64,000 nucleotides of DNA from Paenibacillus hunanensis (GCF_014645615.1 NZ_BMMB01000008.1:310001-374000); one strand, 5' to 3'; positions 1 to 8,783 are shown, counted from the stretch's first letter. Numbers and translations: made by a program. Notes: a model not told the origin generated them from the sequence alone.

Positions 1-199
1 GATTGTACGTTTTTACCTTTTCAAAGGTGATTACACCCTGATTGTAAATCTCGATCAGTTCTTTATACAAACCGACCGGTGTTCCGCCTGTGGCGAGTCC
101 GAGCACACAGCGTGGAGAGGTCTGCACCAGACTGGACACAATGTACGCGGCAACCTTGCCAAAATCTTTTTCATTGCCTACCTTGACCAAATTAACCAT
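1..199 (-). CDS. nagB: Glucosamine-6-phosphate deaminase, N-terminal part (runs off window)
   Basis: Only the first 66 codons are inside the window. The enzyme isomerises and deaminates glucosamine-6-phosphate to fructose-6-phosphate and ammonia in the cytoplasm, feeding amino sugars into glycolysis. The visible part contains the family's substrate-phosphate loop (GLATGGTPVGLYKEL, about residues 34-48). The ATG is preceded by AGGAGGG at good spacing, inside the end of the upstream regulator gene. Only 3 bp separate the two genes, so they are almost certainly co-transcribed. This implies that the regulator responds to an amino-sugar phosphate. Confidence 0.88.
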   Translation of the reverse strand, partial: MVNLVKVGNEKDFGKVAAYIVSSLVQTSPRCVLGLATGGTPVGLYKELIEIYNQGVITFEKVKTYN

Positions 200-202
200 G
201 AA

Positions 203-1063
203 TCATAACCCTCCTGAGTCTTTGCGGTAACGCCGCACATTTTTATAGGACAGCTCCAGCTTTTTGACGGAATCATTGAACTGGGCGCTGATCATACCGG
301 TGAATAAAATATCGATAATATGAAGCTGAGCGATGCGAGATGCCATATCGCCGCGGCGAATCCCTTTTTCAAGCGATGAGGAAAAGAGGGCGATATCCGC
401 GATATCTGCCAGCGGATTAGAGCTGTATTGCGTGAGCGATAGCGTTGTAGCGCCATTTTCCTTTGCACAGGTAAGCGCATCGATCGTTTCCTTCGTTTCA
501 CCTGAATAGGAGATGGCAATCGCGACATCGTCTGACGATAGAGTAGAGGCGGAGGTGATCTGCATATGAGAATCAGCAAAGGCGGTGCAATTTTTGCCGA
601 TACGAATCAGCTTCTGGTAGAAGTCCTGCGCCACAATCGAGGATGTGGCGATACCGTACAGATCAATGCGGCGCGCGCGGATCAGATAACCGATCGCTTG
701 CTCCAGTCGTGGCAGACTCAGCAGCCGGGTCGTATCGTTGATCGAGCTCACATGATTCGATTCAATCGCCTTCACGATCTCTGACAGTGGGTTGCCTGCG
801 ATAATATCCTGATACGAGCCAGGAATCGATTGCTGGGCAAGCTCGGCTGCTAGCTTCATTTTAAAATCAGGAAAGCCTTCAAAATGAAAGGTTTTGCAAA
901 AGCGTGTAACGGTAGCCGGGCTTATTCCGCATTGCGTAGCTAGCTGTGTAATGCCCATTCGGCTAATGGAAGAGGGCTGCTGTAAAATATAATTAGCAAG
1001 TCTGCGTTCCTGTGGAGATAGCTTACCAAGCCCTTGCTCCAGCACATGAAGAATCGGGGACAA
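203..1063 (-). CDS. RpiR/MurR-family transcriptional regulator (HTH + SIS domain)
   Basis: A 286-residue cytoplasmic DNA-binding regulator. The N-terminal ~75 residues form an RpiR-type helix-turn-helix (LSPQERRLANYIL, then GISPATVTRFCKTFHFEGF). The C-terminal ~150 residues form a SIS sugar-phosphate binding domain with the signature AISYSGETKETIDAL. I place the start at the TTG at 1063 because GAAAGGAG lies 8 bp upstream of it and family members normally begin just there. A longer ATG-initiated frame reaches 1120 but lacks a ribosome binding site. It is followed directly by nagB, so the likely effector is an amino-sugar phosphate. A perfect palindrome about 90 bp upstream is a candidate autoregulatory operator. 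A SIS regulator of another sugar pathway is possible but less likely given nagB. Confidence 0.85.
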   Translation of the reverse strand: MSPILHVLEQGLGKLSPQERRLANYILQQPSSISRMGITQLATQCGISPATVTRFCKTFHFEGFPDFKMKLAAELAQQSIPGSYQDIIAGNPLSEIVKAIESNHVSSINDTTRLLSLPRLEQAIGYLIRARRIDLYGIATSSIVAQDFYQKLIRIGKNCTAFADSHMQITSASTLSSDDVAIAISYSGETKETIDALTCAKENGATTLSLTQYSSNPLADIADIALFSSSLEKGIRRGDMASRIAQLHIIDILFTGMISAQFNDSVKKLELSYKNVRRYRKDSGGL

Positions 1064-1152
1064 TAGATTCACTCCTTTCGAGTTCGACTGAGAGTCAGGA
1101 TGATCTATAACAATTAACAATATAGAGCGAATAAATATGAAAAATAAAGCGA

Positions 1153-1181
1153 ATAATTATGAAAATTAATTTCATAATTAT
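1153..1181 (-). promoter_or_regulatory. Perfect 12-bp palindrome, candidate RpiR operator
   Basis: ATAATTATGAAA and TTTCATAATTAT form a perfect inverted repeat around a 5-nt centre (ATTAA). It lies 90 bp upstream of the proposed TTG start of the RpiR gene. Further TATGAAAAA-like and TTATGAGAA-like half sites flank it. GAAA...TTTC dyads are common for RpiR/MurR regulators. That this protein binds here is an inference from position and symmetry. Confidence 0.5.
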
Positions 1182-1530
1182 ATCGATTATTTATGAGAAT
1201 ACTCGATAATAAACATCTCGCTATTGCAGGATTTACAGGAGATGAAATAATTAACAGGCTATTTTACCGCATATTTACAAAGAAATAGAGAAGCGGAAAT
1301 AAATCTTTTCTTCTTTCAAATAAAAGAAAATTTTTTTCTTGAGAATATACTAATTCACGGTGTATGTAATTGCAATAGCATTTCGATAAAAAGCAAAAAT
1401 TTTGTAAAGGAGTTTAACAAATAGCCTGATATTGAAGGCAATAAGCCAGTTCTGACAGTGTAAAATCCATAGGATAGCCATCTACTCGTCACGAAATAAA
1501 ATAGACATCCTGCTCAATACCGATTATCAT

Positions 1531-1650
1531 TCATCAGTTCATCAGTTCATCAGTTCATCAGTTCATCAGTTCATCAGTTCATCAGTTCATCAGTTCATCA
1601 GTTCATCAGTTCATCAGTTCATCAGTTCATCAGTTCATCAGTTCATCAGG
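1531..1650. repeat. Octanucleotide tandem repeat (TCATCAGT)x14 plus one degenerate unit
   Basis: Fourteen exact head-to-tail copies of the 8-bp unit TCATCAGT, then a fifteenth ending in G instead of T, fill 120 bp. The array lies between the efeU terminator and the RpiR gene, in noncoding DNA. The rest of the 1064-1770 intergenic stretch is AT-rich with no gene visible. Identical copies indicate recent expansion by slipped-strand mispairing, so the copy number probably varies between strains. It does not interrupt any reading frame. Confidence 0.97.
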
Positions 1651-1773
1651 TGATCATGTCATACATCGAAATACATCACTGTATTCCTCCTCCAATCACA
1701 TCATTCCTCATTCACACCCCGGTCACTATTCACCTACACGCAGACAAAATCATAAGTACACACTATACCAACA

Positions 1774-1805
1774 CAAAAAAAGACACCCTGCCATCGCAGA
1801 GTGCC
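1774..1805 (-). terminator. Rho-independent terminator of efe operon
   Basis: Read on the minus strand, GGCACTCTGC-gatg-GCAGGGTGTC forms a 10-bp stem with two G-U pairs, followed by TTTTTTT. It starts 7 bp past the efeU stop codon. Confidence 0.85.
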
Positions 1806-1811
1806 TTAATC

Positions 1812-3746
1812 TTATCGTGATGAAGCTGTTGCCTTACGCTTGCTTTGATATTGCGGTAATACCAGTCTCCACAGTAAAAAGACAAGTACAATCATCTGTG
1901 GAATCAGTGTCTCCCAGGTCGGATAGACGCCGAGCCAGCTTACCGATGGCATTCCCGAAATCGTATGCGCAGGCAGATAAGCAGACACCTGAAGCGCGTG
2001 AATACTTTCACCGAGGAAACGGAAGACGAGATAGTAGATCAGCACGGTCGCTGTCAGGAAGAACGGACGCACCGGCAGCTTCACACTGAACCGGATAATG
2101 AGCACTGCGATCACGATCAGAATAACGAGTGCCAGACCGATCCCCAGCAATAGCTGAGATAACGCAATCGCTGGCGCCATCCCCACGTAGAAGATCGCTG
2201 TCTCCGCACCTTCACGCAAAATCGCTAACCCCGACACCGCAGCTAGTGAAAATAAACTACCGCGTGCCAGTGCACCACTAATCTGACCTTCAATATATTG
2301 ATTCCAATTTTGCAAATTAGCCTTCTGATGTAGCCAGTTCCCGACGCTAAGCATAAGCACGACAGCGACGAGTCCCGTAATACCCTCGATCAATTCGCGT
2401 GTACTGCCGCTTGTTGCCATCTGCGCAAAGGCATATACAAAAATGGCAGCGATCATGCCGCTCAGTGCCAGACCTGCAAACGCACCGCCCCAGATCCATG
2501 CACCTGCCTGACGGCTACCACTGCGCTTCGCATAAGCGAGCAGTGCAGCCAGCACGAGAATCGCTTCCAGACCTTCACGGAGCAAAATAACAGCCGCATC
2601 CCAAAAGGTATACGACGTTTTAGCTGTGATCGGTGTCAGCTGATCCAGCATCGTCTGTACCGTTGTACTGGCTTCATTCCAATTTGGCGGCGTGGATACT
2701 AGATAGCCCTGCGCCTCTGCCATTTCATTTTCTACAGCCGTATACGTAGAGGAAGAGGAAATTTGCACTTCGCCCTCGACCAGCGGCCACATGGTAATGA
2801 ATTGCTGCATTTGCGTGCTTGCCTGCTCGGCTTGCTGTTGTCCGATCGAGGACTGTGCCTGCTGGAGCAACGCAACCGCATCGCTCAAATGCACATTGCC
2901 CTGCGCAGGGGCACTATTAGCGATTTGCCCGGACGTATATTCATGGAACAGATCGATCAGCTTTTGCGTTTGCTGCTTGGCCTGATCTGCACGCGGTGGC
3001 TCTGCCTGTAAAGCAACTCGGATCATACTCATCGTCGTTTCGAGCTGACTATACACGGTAAAATTATCCGCACGAATCGCATTTTCGACATTTGGCCATG
3101 CGGCAACGATCTGTTTATAGCTGCTTTGTGCAGCTGACCAATCTGCTGTATTGATCTTTTGCAGGGTTGCCTCAGCAAGGGGCAGGATAGTTTGGACTGC
3201 CTTTTGACCTTCCGCAGAGGGAGCACCCTTCTTACTCGCACTGGATGAAGCTGACGTGCCAGTACCCTTTTGCTGTGCCTCTGCATACGTATTGACTGCA
3301 CGCGCCAGCTTGCCGAGTGCACTCGTTACTGCATCAGGCTGTGATCCAGCGGTCTGGAGCGCTTGCTGTGCACTCGCCAGTGCTGCATTCACATCGGCTG
3401 CCTGCTGTGGCAACGCAGAGGTATCAAGCTGTGACCAGCCGCTGGCGAATTGATTCAGCTCTGCATTCGCATCCGACCATTTCTTTTGACCGGCATCGAC
3501 CAGTGCGCTACCTACAATCGTTAGTAGCTGATTCACATCCGGCTGAGCAGCAGATGCGATCGAAGTTGACCAGAGCATCGAGGAGTAGCTAGCAGCTACA
3601 GTCCCCTTGTTAGCGGATGAATCGCTCCATCGATCGGCTGCCGTACCTCCATATGAGCCTAATCCACCTAGCAGCAGTGTGCCGCCCATAACGACCACAC
3701 TAACCGTGCGGCATACTGTACGTATATTCAGGAGATGGTTCCACAT
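1812..3746 (-). CDS. efeU: Iron permease, FTR1/EfeU family, with long extracytoplasmic N-terminal domain
   Basis: A 644-residue membrane permease that moves iron across the membrane. The hallmark glutamate motifs REGLEAILV (about residue 390) and REGAETAIF (about residue 510) lie in a C-terminal block of about seven hydrophobic helices. Residues ~60-375 are a soluble Ala/Gln/Ser-rich helical region presumably outside the cell, preceded by an N-terminal hydrophobic segment. This matches the long EfeU/YwbL architecture. Start: the ATG at 3746 has AGGA 9 bp upstream; an in-frame ATG at 3755 sits directly on that SD and is unlikely. It is the last gene of efeO-efeB-efeU, 200 bp after efeB, and ends at a strong terminator. 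The upstream Fur box implies iron repression. Confidence 0.9.
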   Translation of the reverse strand: MWNHLLNIRTVCRTVSVVVMGGTLLLGGLGSYGGTAADRWSDSSANKGTVAASYSSMLWSTSIASAAQPDVNQLLTIVGSALVDAGQKKWSDANAELNQFASGWSQLDTSALPQQAADVNAALASAQQALQTAGSQPDAVTSALGKLARAVNTYAEAQQKGTGTSASSSASKKGAPSAEGQKAVQTILPLAEATLQKINTADWSAAQSSYKQIVAAWPNVENAIRADNFTVYSQLETTMSMIRVALQAEPPRADQAKQQTQKLIDLFHEYTSGQIANSAPAQGNVHLSDAVALLQQAQSSIGQQQAEQASTQMQQFITMWPLVEGEVQISSSSTYTAVENEMAEAQGYLVSTPPNWNEASTTVQTMLDQLTPITAKTSYTFWDAAVILLREGLEAILVLAALLAYAKRSGSRQAGAWIWGGAFAGLALSGMIAAIFVYAFAQMATSGSTRELIEGITGLVAVVLMLSVGNWLHQKANLQNWNQYIEGQISGALARGSLFSLAAVSGLAILREGAETAIFYVGMAPAIALSQLLLGIGLALVILIVIAVLIIRFSVKLPVRPFFLTATVLIYYLVFRFLGESIHALQVSAYLPAHTISGMPSVSWLGVYPTWETLIPQMIVLVFLLWRLVLPQYQSKRKATASSR

Positions 3747-3872
3747 GACCCGCATTCCTCATTTCACTCAATAAATAGCATTCATTAATATACCGGCTAC
3801 ACCGGAGCTACGCAATCCTGTTGAAAGTAACCTAACGCATATCATACTTGTGCATATCCTATACAGAACACT

Positions 3873-3913
3873 GTTTATCCTGATATAGCAGAATGGCTCA
3901 TAACAGGATAAAC
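3873..3913. repeat. Inverted repeat in the efeB-efeU gap
   Basis: GTTTATCCTG (3873-3882) and CAGGATAAAC (3904-3913) are perfectly complementary around a 21-nt loop. They lie in the 200-bp gap between efeB and efeU. No T-run follows on the minus strand, so it is not a classical terminator. It may be an mRNA-processing or stabilising hairpin setting different levels of the two products (inference). Confidence 0.6.
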
Positions 3914-3946
3914 GATGTATCCCCAAATAACGATTAACGGTTGAAC

Positions 3947-5329
3947 TTACAGCAGCGTATCTCCAATATATCCACCCTGACGCACACCAGGGAAGCAGGC
4001 GAATACAGCACTGCCAATATGCTGGGTGTATTCATTTAATGCATCCATCTCAGCAAGGCGTTTTTGCATCGGGATGAACTGATTTTGCAGACTACGCTGA
4101 TAGCTGATGAAAAAGAGTCCAGCATCCAGTTGTCCCGTCACCTTATCCATACCGCTGGAATACGAATACGGACGGCGCAAAATTTGCATTTTGCCATCGC
4201 CACGAGCGACCCGCATATGGGCATTCATCGGAATGACGGGCTTGCCTGATGCGTCCTTTGCTTCCATATCGCCACGGTCAAATTCATGCTGTGATCCAAG
4301 CGGCGCACCACTCACCCGATAACGTCCAAACGTATTTTCCTGATCGCCCAGACTGGAGCGATCCCATACCTCGATCCGCATCCGAATGCGGCGTACTGCC
4401 ATATAGCTACCGCCGGTCATCCAGCCCGCTCCATCCTGAGGCTGTACCCAGACGACTTCATTCATCATCGCGGCATCCTTGGCGCTCGGATTGGCTGTGC
4501 CATCCTTGAAGCCCATCAGATTGCGCGGTGTCGCATTGTTCGGATCAGCCGCAGTACTACGCTGGAAGCCTTCCTGACTCCAGCGCAGCACTGCCGTTCC
4601 ACGAGCAATACGAATCAGATTGCGCATCGCGTGAAAAGCGACCTGCATATCGTCCGCACAGACCTGTACGGCTAGATCACCACCGCACCATTCGGGCTGT
4701 AGATTGTCGCCGTTGAATGGAGGCAGATCGGTAAAGCCAGCCGGGCGTTTACCCGCCAGTCCAAAGCGACCGTCAAACAGGCTCGGGCCTGCACCAAAGG
4801 TGATCGTCATGCGCGAAGGTGATAAGCCAGCTGCTTCACCCGTATCGGCAGGTGGCAAATGTGTATTTTCATTTTGTCCATCCAGCAATTGTCCGGAGGT
4901 AAGAGCTGCCGCCGCTACTGTCCAGGCCTGTAGCATCCGTTTCAGACTGCTAGCATCTGTAGCGGTCACATCAAAAGAAGCGAAGCACATAAAGTTCTGG
5001 TTTGGTGTCACAATGCCAGCCTGATGCTCGCCGTAAAAGTCATACCGATCGTTCGCAGAGCCTTCAGCGCCAGTCGTTACGTTCGCATCGCTCCCTGGCT
5101 TGTCATACGCAGGCTGTAACGAAGCCCCTGTCGCTGCCATCAGACCGAATGCACCTGTACCGCCCAGCAGTAATCCAACGCCAGACGCACCAGCAAGCCG
5201 CAGCATATCGCGGCGGCTTACAGGTTTTGTAAATACAGATGGAGATGGCTCGGAATGAGATGTCTCTGTAGGAAGCTGTTCTGCTGGCGTTTGCTCTGAA
5301 GAAGGTGGAGTTAATTTATCCTTGCTCAT
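3947..5329 (-). CDS. efeB: Deferrochelatase/Dyp-type heme peroxidase EfeB, Tat-exported
   Basis: A 460-residue Dyp-type peroxidase. It carries a twin-arginine signal (SRRDMLRLAG at ~38-47, followed by a hydrophobic stretch ending near residue 75), so it is exported folded by the Tat system. The family signature GxxDG appears as GFKDGTANP near residue 271. EfeB proteins oxidise ferrous iron and/or extract iron from heme outside the membrane and hand it to EfeO and EfeU. The start at MSKDKL follows GGGAG by 9 bp, and the efeO stop lies 4 bp upstream. An upstream in-frame ATG (5383) lies inside efeO and has no SD. Middle gene of the efeOBU operon. Confidence 0.92.
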   Translation of the reverse strand: MSKDKLTPPSSEQTPAEQLPTETSHSEPSPSVFTKPVSRRDMLRLAGASGVGLLLGGTGAFGLMAATGASLQPAYDKPGSDANVTTGAEGSANDRYDFYGEHQAGIVTPNQNFMCFASFDVTATDASSLKRMLQAWTVAAAALTSGQLLDGQNENTHLPPADTGEAAGLSPSRMTITFGAGPSLFDGRFGLAGKRPAGFTDLPPFNGDNLQPEWCGGDLAVQVCADDMQVAFHAMRNLIRIARGTAVLRWSQEGFQRSTAADPNNATPRNLMGFKDGTANPSAKDAAMMNEVVWVQPQDGAGWMTGGSYMAVRRIRMRIEVWDRSSLGDQENTFGRYRVSGAPLGSQHEFDRGDMEAKDASGKPVIPMNAHMRVARGDGKMQILRRPYSYSSGMDKVTGQLDAGLFFISYQRSLQNQFIPMQKRLAEMDALNEYTQHIGSAVFACFPGVRQGGYIGDTLL

Positions 5330-5333
5330 CGTC

Positions 5334-6254
5334 TCACACTCCCAGAATGGTTCCCATTTGCGACAGCGGCTCGGCGAGCGCATCGAGGTTCTGACTCAGT
5401 GTGCGCACATCCTCTTTGGACAGCTTATCATACGTTACGTATCCGCCATCCTTGGTTGCAAATGGAGCCAGTTCCTTGTTCAGCGCATCGAATTTCTCGC
5501 CGATTTGCTTTTCCAGTGATGGATCTTTAGCTGCCAGACTTGGCTTCAAAATTTCATAGATTTTCTGAGCGCCTTCCACGTTGGCTACAAAGTCATACAG
5601 ATCGGTGTGAGAATAACGCTCTTCTTCACCTGTCACCTTGGAGGAGGATACTTCATTCAGCAACTCAACTGCACCCGTAACGAGCAGGCTGGCATCAATA
5701 TCCACCGTTTCGACCTTAGCACGCAGCAGCTTGGCATCCTGTAGCAGACGATCTGCATATTCGCTCATTCCGTCTGTCGATTTCTTTTCCCACAGACCTT
5801 GCTCGATCCGGTGGAAACCGCGCCAATCAGCCTCGGCTACATCGCCCTGACGTGCATCGATATCCGGGTCGAGTGTACCCAGCGCTTCGGCGATCGGCTC
5901 GATGCGCTCATAATGCATCCGTGCAGGTGCATATAGCTTTTTCGCTTCATCGAGCTTGCCTGCTTTGACCGCCTCCGTGAACTTCTCTGTCTGCGTAACA
6001 AAGGCATCAATTTCAGATATCGCATACGTACGATACTGTTCCACCTCGGCAGAGAAATCCGCTTTTGTCGCGGTGGAAGCAGCCTCGTTCGAGGATGTCG
6101 TTTCATTGGTTGAAGCGGTAGAGGAATCGGAAGCGGTTGCTTCTGAAGTTGCTGCTCCACTGGTAGCTGTTGCTGCTGGCTGCTGGTTACCGCATGCAGC
6201 GAACAGAACGGAGGATAGCAAGATTGTTGCAGGTAAAGTGTAGCGTGCTTTCAT
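5334..6254 (-). CDS. efeO: Iron-binding lipoprotein EfeO/EfeM (imelysin-like)
   Basis: A 306-residue lipoprotein with a signal peptide ending in the lipobox LFAAC (Cys21), so it is anchored to the outer face of the membrane. A Ser/Thr/Ala/Glu low-complexity linker (~26-65) precedes the M75/imelysin-like helical domain, which contains DWRGFHRIEQGLWE with the conserved HxxE. It captures iron for the EfeU permease. The start at 6254 is chosen because AAGGAG lies 11 bp upstream and the product begins with a proper signal peptide. A GTG at 6266 sits on the SD itself. First gene of the operon, with a Fur box about 25 bp upstream. Confidence 0.9.
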   Translation of the reverse strand: MKARYTLPATILLSSVLFAACGNQQPAATATSGAATSEATASDSSTASTNETTSSNEAASTATKADFSAEVEQYRTYAISEIDAFVTQTEKFTEAVKAGKLDEAKKLYAPARMHYERIEPIAEALGTLDPDIDARQGDVAEADWRGFHRIEQGLWEKKSTDGMSEYADRLLQDAKLLRAKVETVDIDASLLVTGAVELLNEVSSSKVTGEEERYSHTDLYDFVANVEGAQKIYEILKPSLAAKDPSLEKQIGEKFDALNKELAPFATKDGGYVTYDKLSKEDVRTLSQNLDALAEPLSQMGTILGV

Positions 6255-6276
6255 GAATAGAGACACTCCTTAATAA

Positions 6277-6291
6277 TGATAATCGTTCTCA
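6277..6291. promoter_or_regulatory. Fur box between efeO and the FhuF-like gene
   Basis: TGATAAT-C-GTTCTCA fits the 7-1-7 Fur consensus TGATAAT-n-ATTATCA at 12 of 14 arm positions. It lies in the 205-bp divergent intergenic region. It is expected to repress efeOBU (and possibly the divergent iron reductase gene) when iron is plentiful. Confidence 0.75.
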
Positions 6292-6459
6292 ATAATGTAT
6301 ATATAATACGGGCGAACCTGCACGGCGTCAATCATTATTTTATGTAAAAAGAGACTGTATCCTGGCGTTCATATGAGCCTGCAAATTAGACAGTTGAAAG
6401 GATAGCCGCTATACTTGCTCACAAGTATGCGTTTGCAGGGAATGAGGGAGGAGTATTGT

Positions 6460-7302
6460 ATGAATGATCAGCATTATCAATCGCTGCCTGCTGGCTGGAC
6501 AGCAGAGCAGTGGAAGGTGTTAACAGAACAGCTACGCTTGACGACTACACCATCGGATGATCCGCAGCATAGTGTGTCTATAGCGCAGTTATTAGATGAA
6601 GAAGGAGCCCTGCGCTATGTACAGCAGCTAGGGGATATTTATGAAAGTGAAGACCTACCATTTATCACCTCCATGCTGGCAAAGCGTTACAGCTATATGA
6701 TTGTAGCACCTGCGCTATATGCGATGACGGTATTTGGTAAAGGGATCGATGTGACGCCAGAGCACTGTACATTGGAATCCCATTTTAAAGGCGATATCTG
6801 GCTGCCGCATGTGAGACTGGACAAGCCTGAGCCGATGGCGCTACACTTGGAGCCAGAAGCTGGGAAAGTGCTGTCCGAGCAGGACTGTGGATGTGTAGAC
6901 GCTGATGCCGCTCAGCGCCAACGTGAGCAGTATCTGGCGACGATTTTTGCTGGACATTTGCAGCCGGTATGGAACAGTCTGGCGCGAGCGGCAGGAGTAT
7001 CGCGTGCTATTCTGTGGGAAAATGCGGCGATCTATGTCTATTATGTGTACGAGACATTGCTTGCTGATCCGAGCCACGATGCGTATCGCGAGCGAATCGA
7101 AGCTGATTTTGCTTATTTGACGGAAGAAGCACCTGCTTCACTATTCGGTGAAAAATGGAATCCACTTGCGCGCTTCAACACACCGAAGCGTCTATCCGCA
7201 GGCTCGGATCAGCCCAAGCGTATTCGCAAAACCTGCTGTCTGTATTATTTATCCGGTGAGGATGCTGGATATTGCTCCGTCTGCCCCAAGCGTGAAGCAT
7301 AA
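6460..7302 (+). CDS. FhuF-like ferric iron reductase with C-terminal [2Fe-2S] motif
   Basis: A 280-residue cytoplasmic protein. The C-terminus has the FhuF-type cluster ligands: Cys259-Cys260, then 11 residues, Cys272-x2-Cys275 followed by Pro. In the family these bind a [2Fe-2S] cluster used to reduce ferric iron, releasing it from siderophores. The start is set at the ATG following GAGGGAGGAG by 7 bp; a longer frame from 6415 has no SD. The gene diverges from efeOBU across one Fur box, which supports an iron role. No siderophore biosynthesis or ABC transport genes are adjacent, so its chelate substrate cannot be told. Confidence 0.8.
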   Translation: MNDQHYQSLPAGWTAEQWKVLTEQLRLTTTPSDDPQHSVSIAQLLDEEGALRYVQQLGDIYESEDLPFITSMLAKRYSYMIVAPALYAMTVFGKGIDVTPEHCTLESHFKGDIWLPHVRLDKPEPMALHLEPEAGKVLSEQDCGCVDADAAQRQREQYLATIFAGHLQPVWNSLARAAGVSRAILWENAAIYVYYVYETLLADPSHDAYRERIEADFAYLTEEAPASLFGEKWNPLARFNTPKRLSAGSDQPKRIRKTCCLYYLSGEDAGYCSVCPKREA

Positions 7303-7600
7303 GCGTATAGCTTCCAAGCGTTTGCTCAATCCGGGTCGATGTGCGAGAAAGGCAGGATGGGGTGTGTTTTTACGTCCTATGATAGGGCTTGAGAGGGCAT
7401 AGCTACGCGCTTGTACACTCGTAAATCTGCAAAAATAGACAGGACTTTTTCAAATTACCGGATGCAGAGGCTACCGTTTCGGTTTATAAATAGCTGAGAG
7501 ACTTCCGGGTTGCCTGTTGCAGGTGATGCCCCGAGTCGCAGCGATGCGGCTCAAGGAACGAGTGGTCGCTTTCGTGATAACCGATACAGAGGAGGAAGCA

Positions 7601-8242
7601 ATGATGACAATCAAAGCAGTAATTTTCGATCTGGATGGCGTTATTGTATCGACAGATGAGTTTCACTATGAGGCATGGAAAAAGATTAGCGATGAAGAAG
7701 GCATTCCTTTTAACCACACGATTAACAATCGACTACGCGGCGTCAGCCGAATGGAAAGTCTGAATATCATTCTGGAGCGTGCCGAGCGCGAGTACAGCCC
7801 GGAGGAAAAGCAGGAGCTCGCCGAGCGCAAAAATGAGTATTACAAAAAATCACTCGTCAACCTGACCCCGGATGATCTGCTCCCAGGTGCCAAGGATACG
7901 ATCGACGAGCTGAAACGACGTAAAGTCAAAATCGCTATCGGCTCCTCCAGTAAAAATACACCTACCATTTTAAAACAAATCGGATTGGCAGACGCCTTCG
8001 ACGCCATTGCCGATGGCAACGATATTACCCATAGCAAGCCAGATCCTGAGGTATTCCTGCTAGCCGCATCGAGACTGGATATTAAGCCCGAAGAATGCCT
8101 CGTTGTCGAAGATGCCGAAGCCGGTGTTCAAGCTGCTATCGCAGGTGGTATGAACGTAGCCGCTGTTGGCGATGCGGGTCTGCATTCACAGGATGCAGAC
8201 TATCGTCTGGAGCGCGTGGATGAGATTCTGGATTTGATCTAA
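7601..8242 (+). CDS. pgmB: Beta-phosphoglucomutase (HAD superfamily)
   Basis: A 213-residue cytoplasmic HAD enzyme interconverting beta-glucose-1-phosphate and glucose-6-phosphate, normally after maltose or trehalose phosphorolysis. Motif 1 is FDLDGV, with nucleophile Asp10 and acid/base Asp12. The beta-PGM cap signature LRGVSRMESL follows, then motif 2 GSSSKN, the catalytic Lys in SKPDPEVFL, and motif 4 VVEDAEAG. The ATG has GAGGAGG 5 bp upstream. A longer frame from 7517 has no SD. The gene stands alone with its own terminator; the usual partner (a GH65 phosphorylase) is not adjacent. The middle and 3' part use more C-ending codons than neighbouring genes. Confidence 0.92.
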   Translation: MMTIKAVIFDLDGVIVSTDEFHYEAWKKISDEEGIPFNHTINNRLRGVSRMESLNIILERAEREYSPEEKQELAERKNEYYKKSLVNLTPDDLLPGAKDTIDELKRRKVKIAIGSSSKNTPTILKQIGLADAFDAIADGNDITHSKPDPEVFLLAASRLDIKPEECLVVEDAEAGVQAAIAGGMNVAAVGDAGLHSQDADYRLERVDEILDLI

Positions 8243-8286
8243 GCTAATTTTAGCTGCTGCGTATTCTATGCAGAATATTCTTTATG

Positions 8287-8340
8287 AAGCCCTTCTGTCA
8301 CCTATGGACTGACCCCATACGGTGGAGAAGGGCTTTTTTG
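8287..8340 (+). terminator. Terminator of pgmB
   Basis: AAGCCCTTCT..CACC pairs with GGTG.AGAAGGGCTT across an 18-nt loop and is followed by a T-run. Confidence 0.85.
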
Positions 8341-8783
8341 TCGTAGCCTTTTTGGAGCGTTAAGAATTTATGATGGGTTCCCTTTACGTTGATTCGTATT
8401 ACGTCGATTCGTAGCGCACCCTCTGAATCTGTTGCTTTATTCCGTGCTGTAACGGTGTTACTTCCTCGAATCATTTTCCGCTACATCGCTCTAAAACAGA
8501 GTCGCTCCTACAAAAGAATATCTCCGCGCAATTGACTATTCCTACCGGAATTAAGCCACTTGCCCCCTCTGGCAAACATGTTATGATGGATATATTCTTG
8601 ATTTCATTTTGGGATTAAGCAGTATTGTATTCAGCTTAGACTTCGATCTACTCAACCTATCGCTTGCCAGATGAAATCTGACTGCATAACGATGAAATGC
8701 ACCAAAAACAAACGATATAACGATGCGTAGGCCAGTAGACTATCCAATCAACTTCACCTGCGCACAGAAGTGGAGGCAACACA
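8341..8783. other. Intergenic region, no gene seen
   Basis: 440 bp between pgmB and patB without a convincing reading frame. It contains a short imperfect duplication (CGTTGATTCGTA / CGTCGATTCGTA near 8389-8412) and presumably the patB promoter. I see no clear riboswitch. Confidence 0.5.

Noticed and set aside
1531..1650. Octamer array considered as a CRISPR array
   Set aside because: Units are 8 bp with no spacers, and there are no cas genes.
6415..6459. Upstream extension of the FhuF-like frame
   Set aside because: The extension lacks an SD, whereas GAGGGAGGAG sits ideally before the ATG at 6460.
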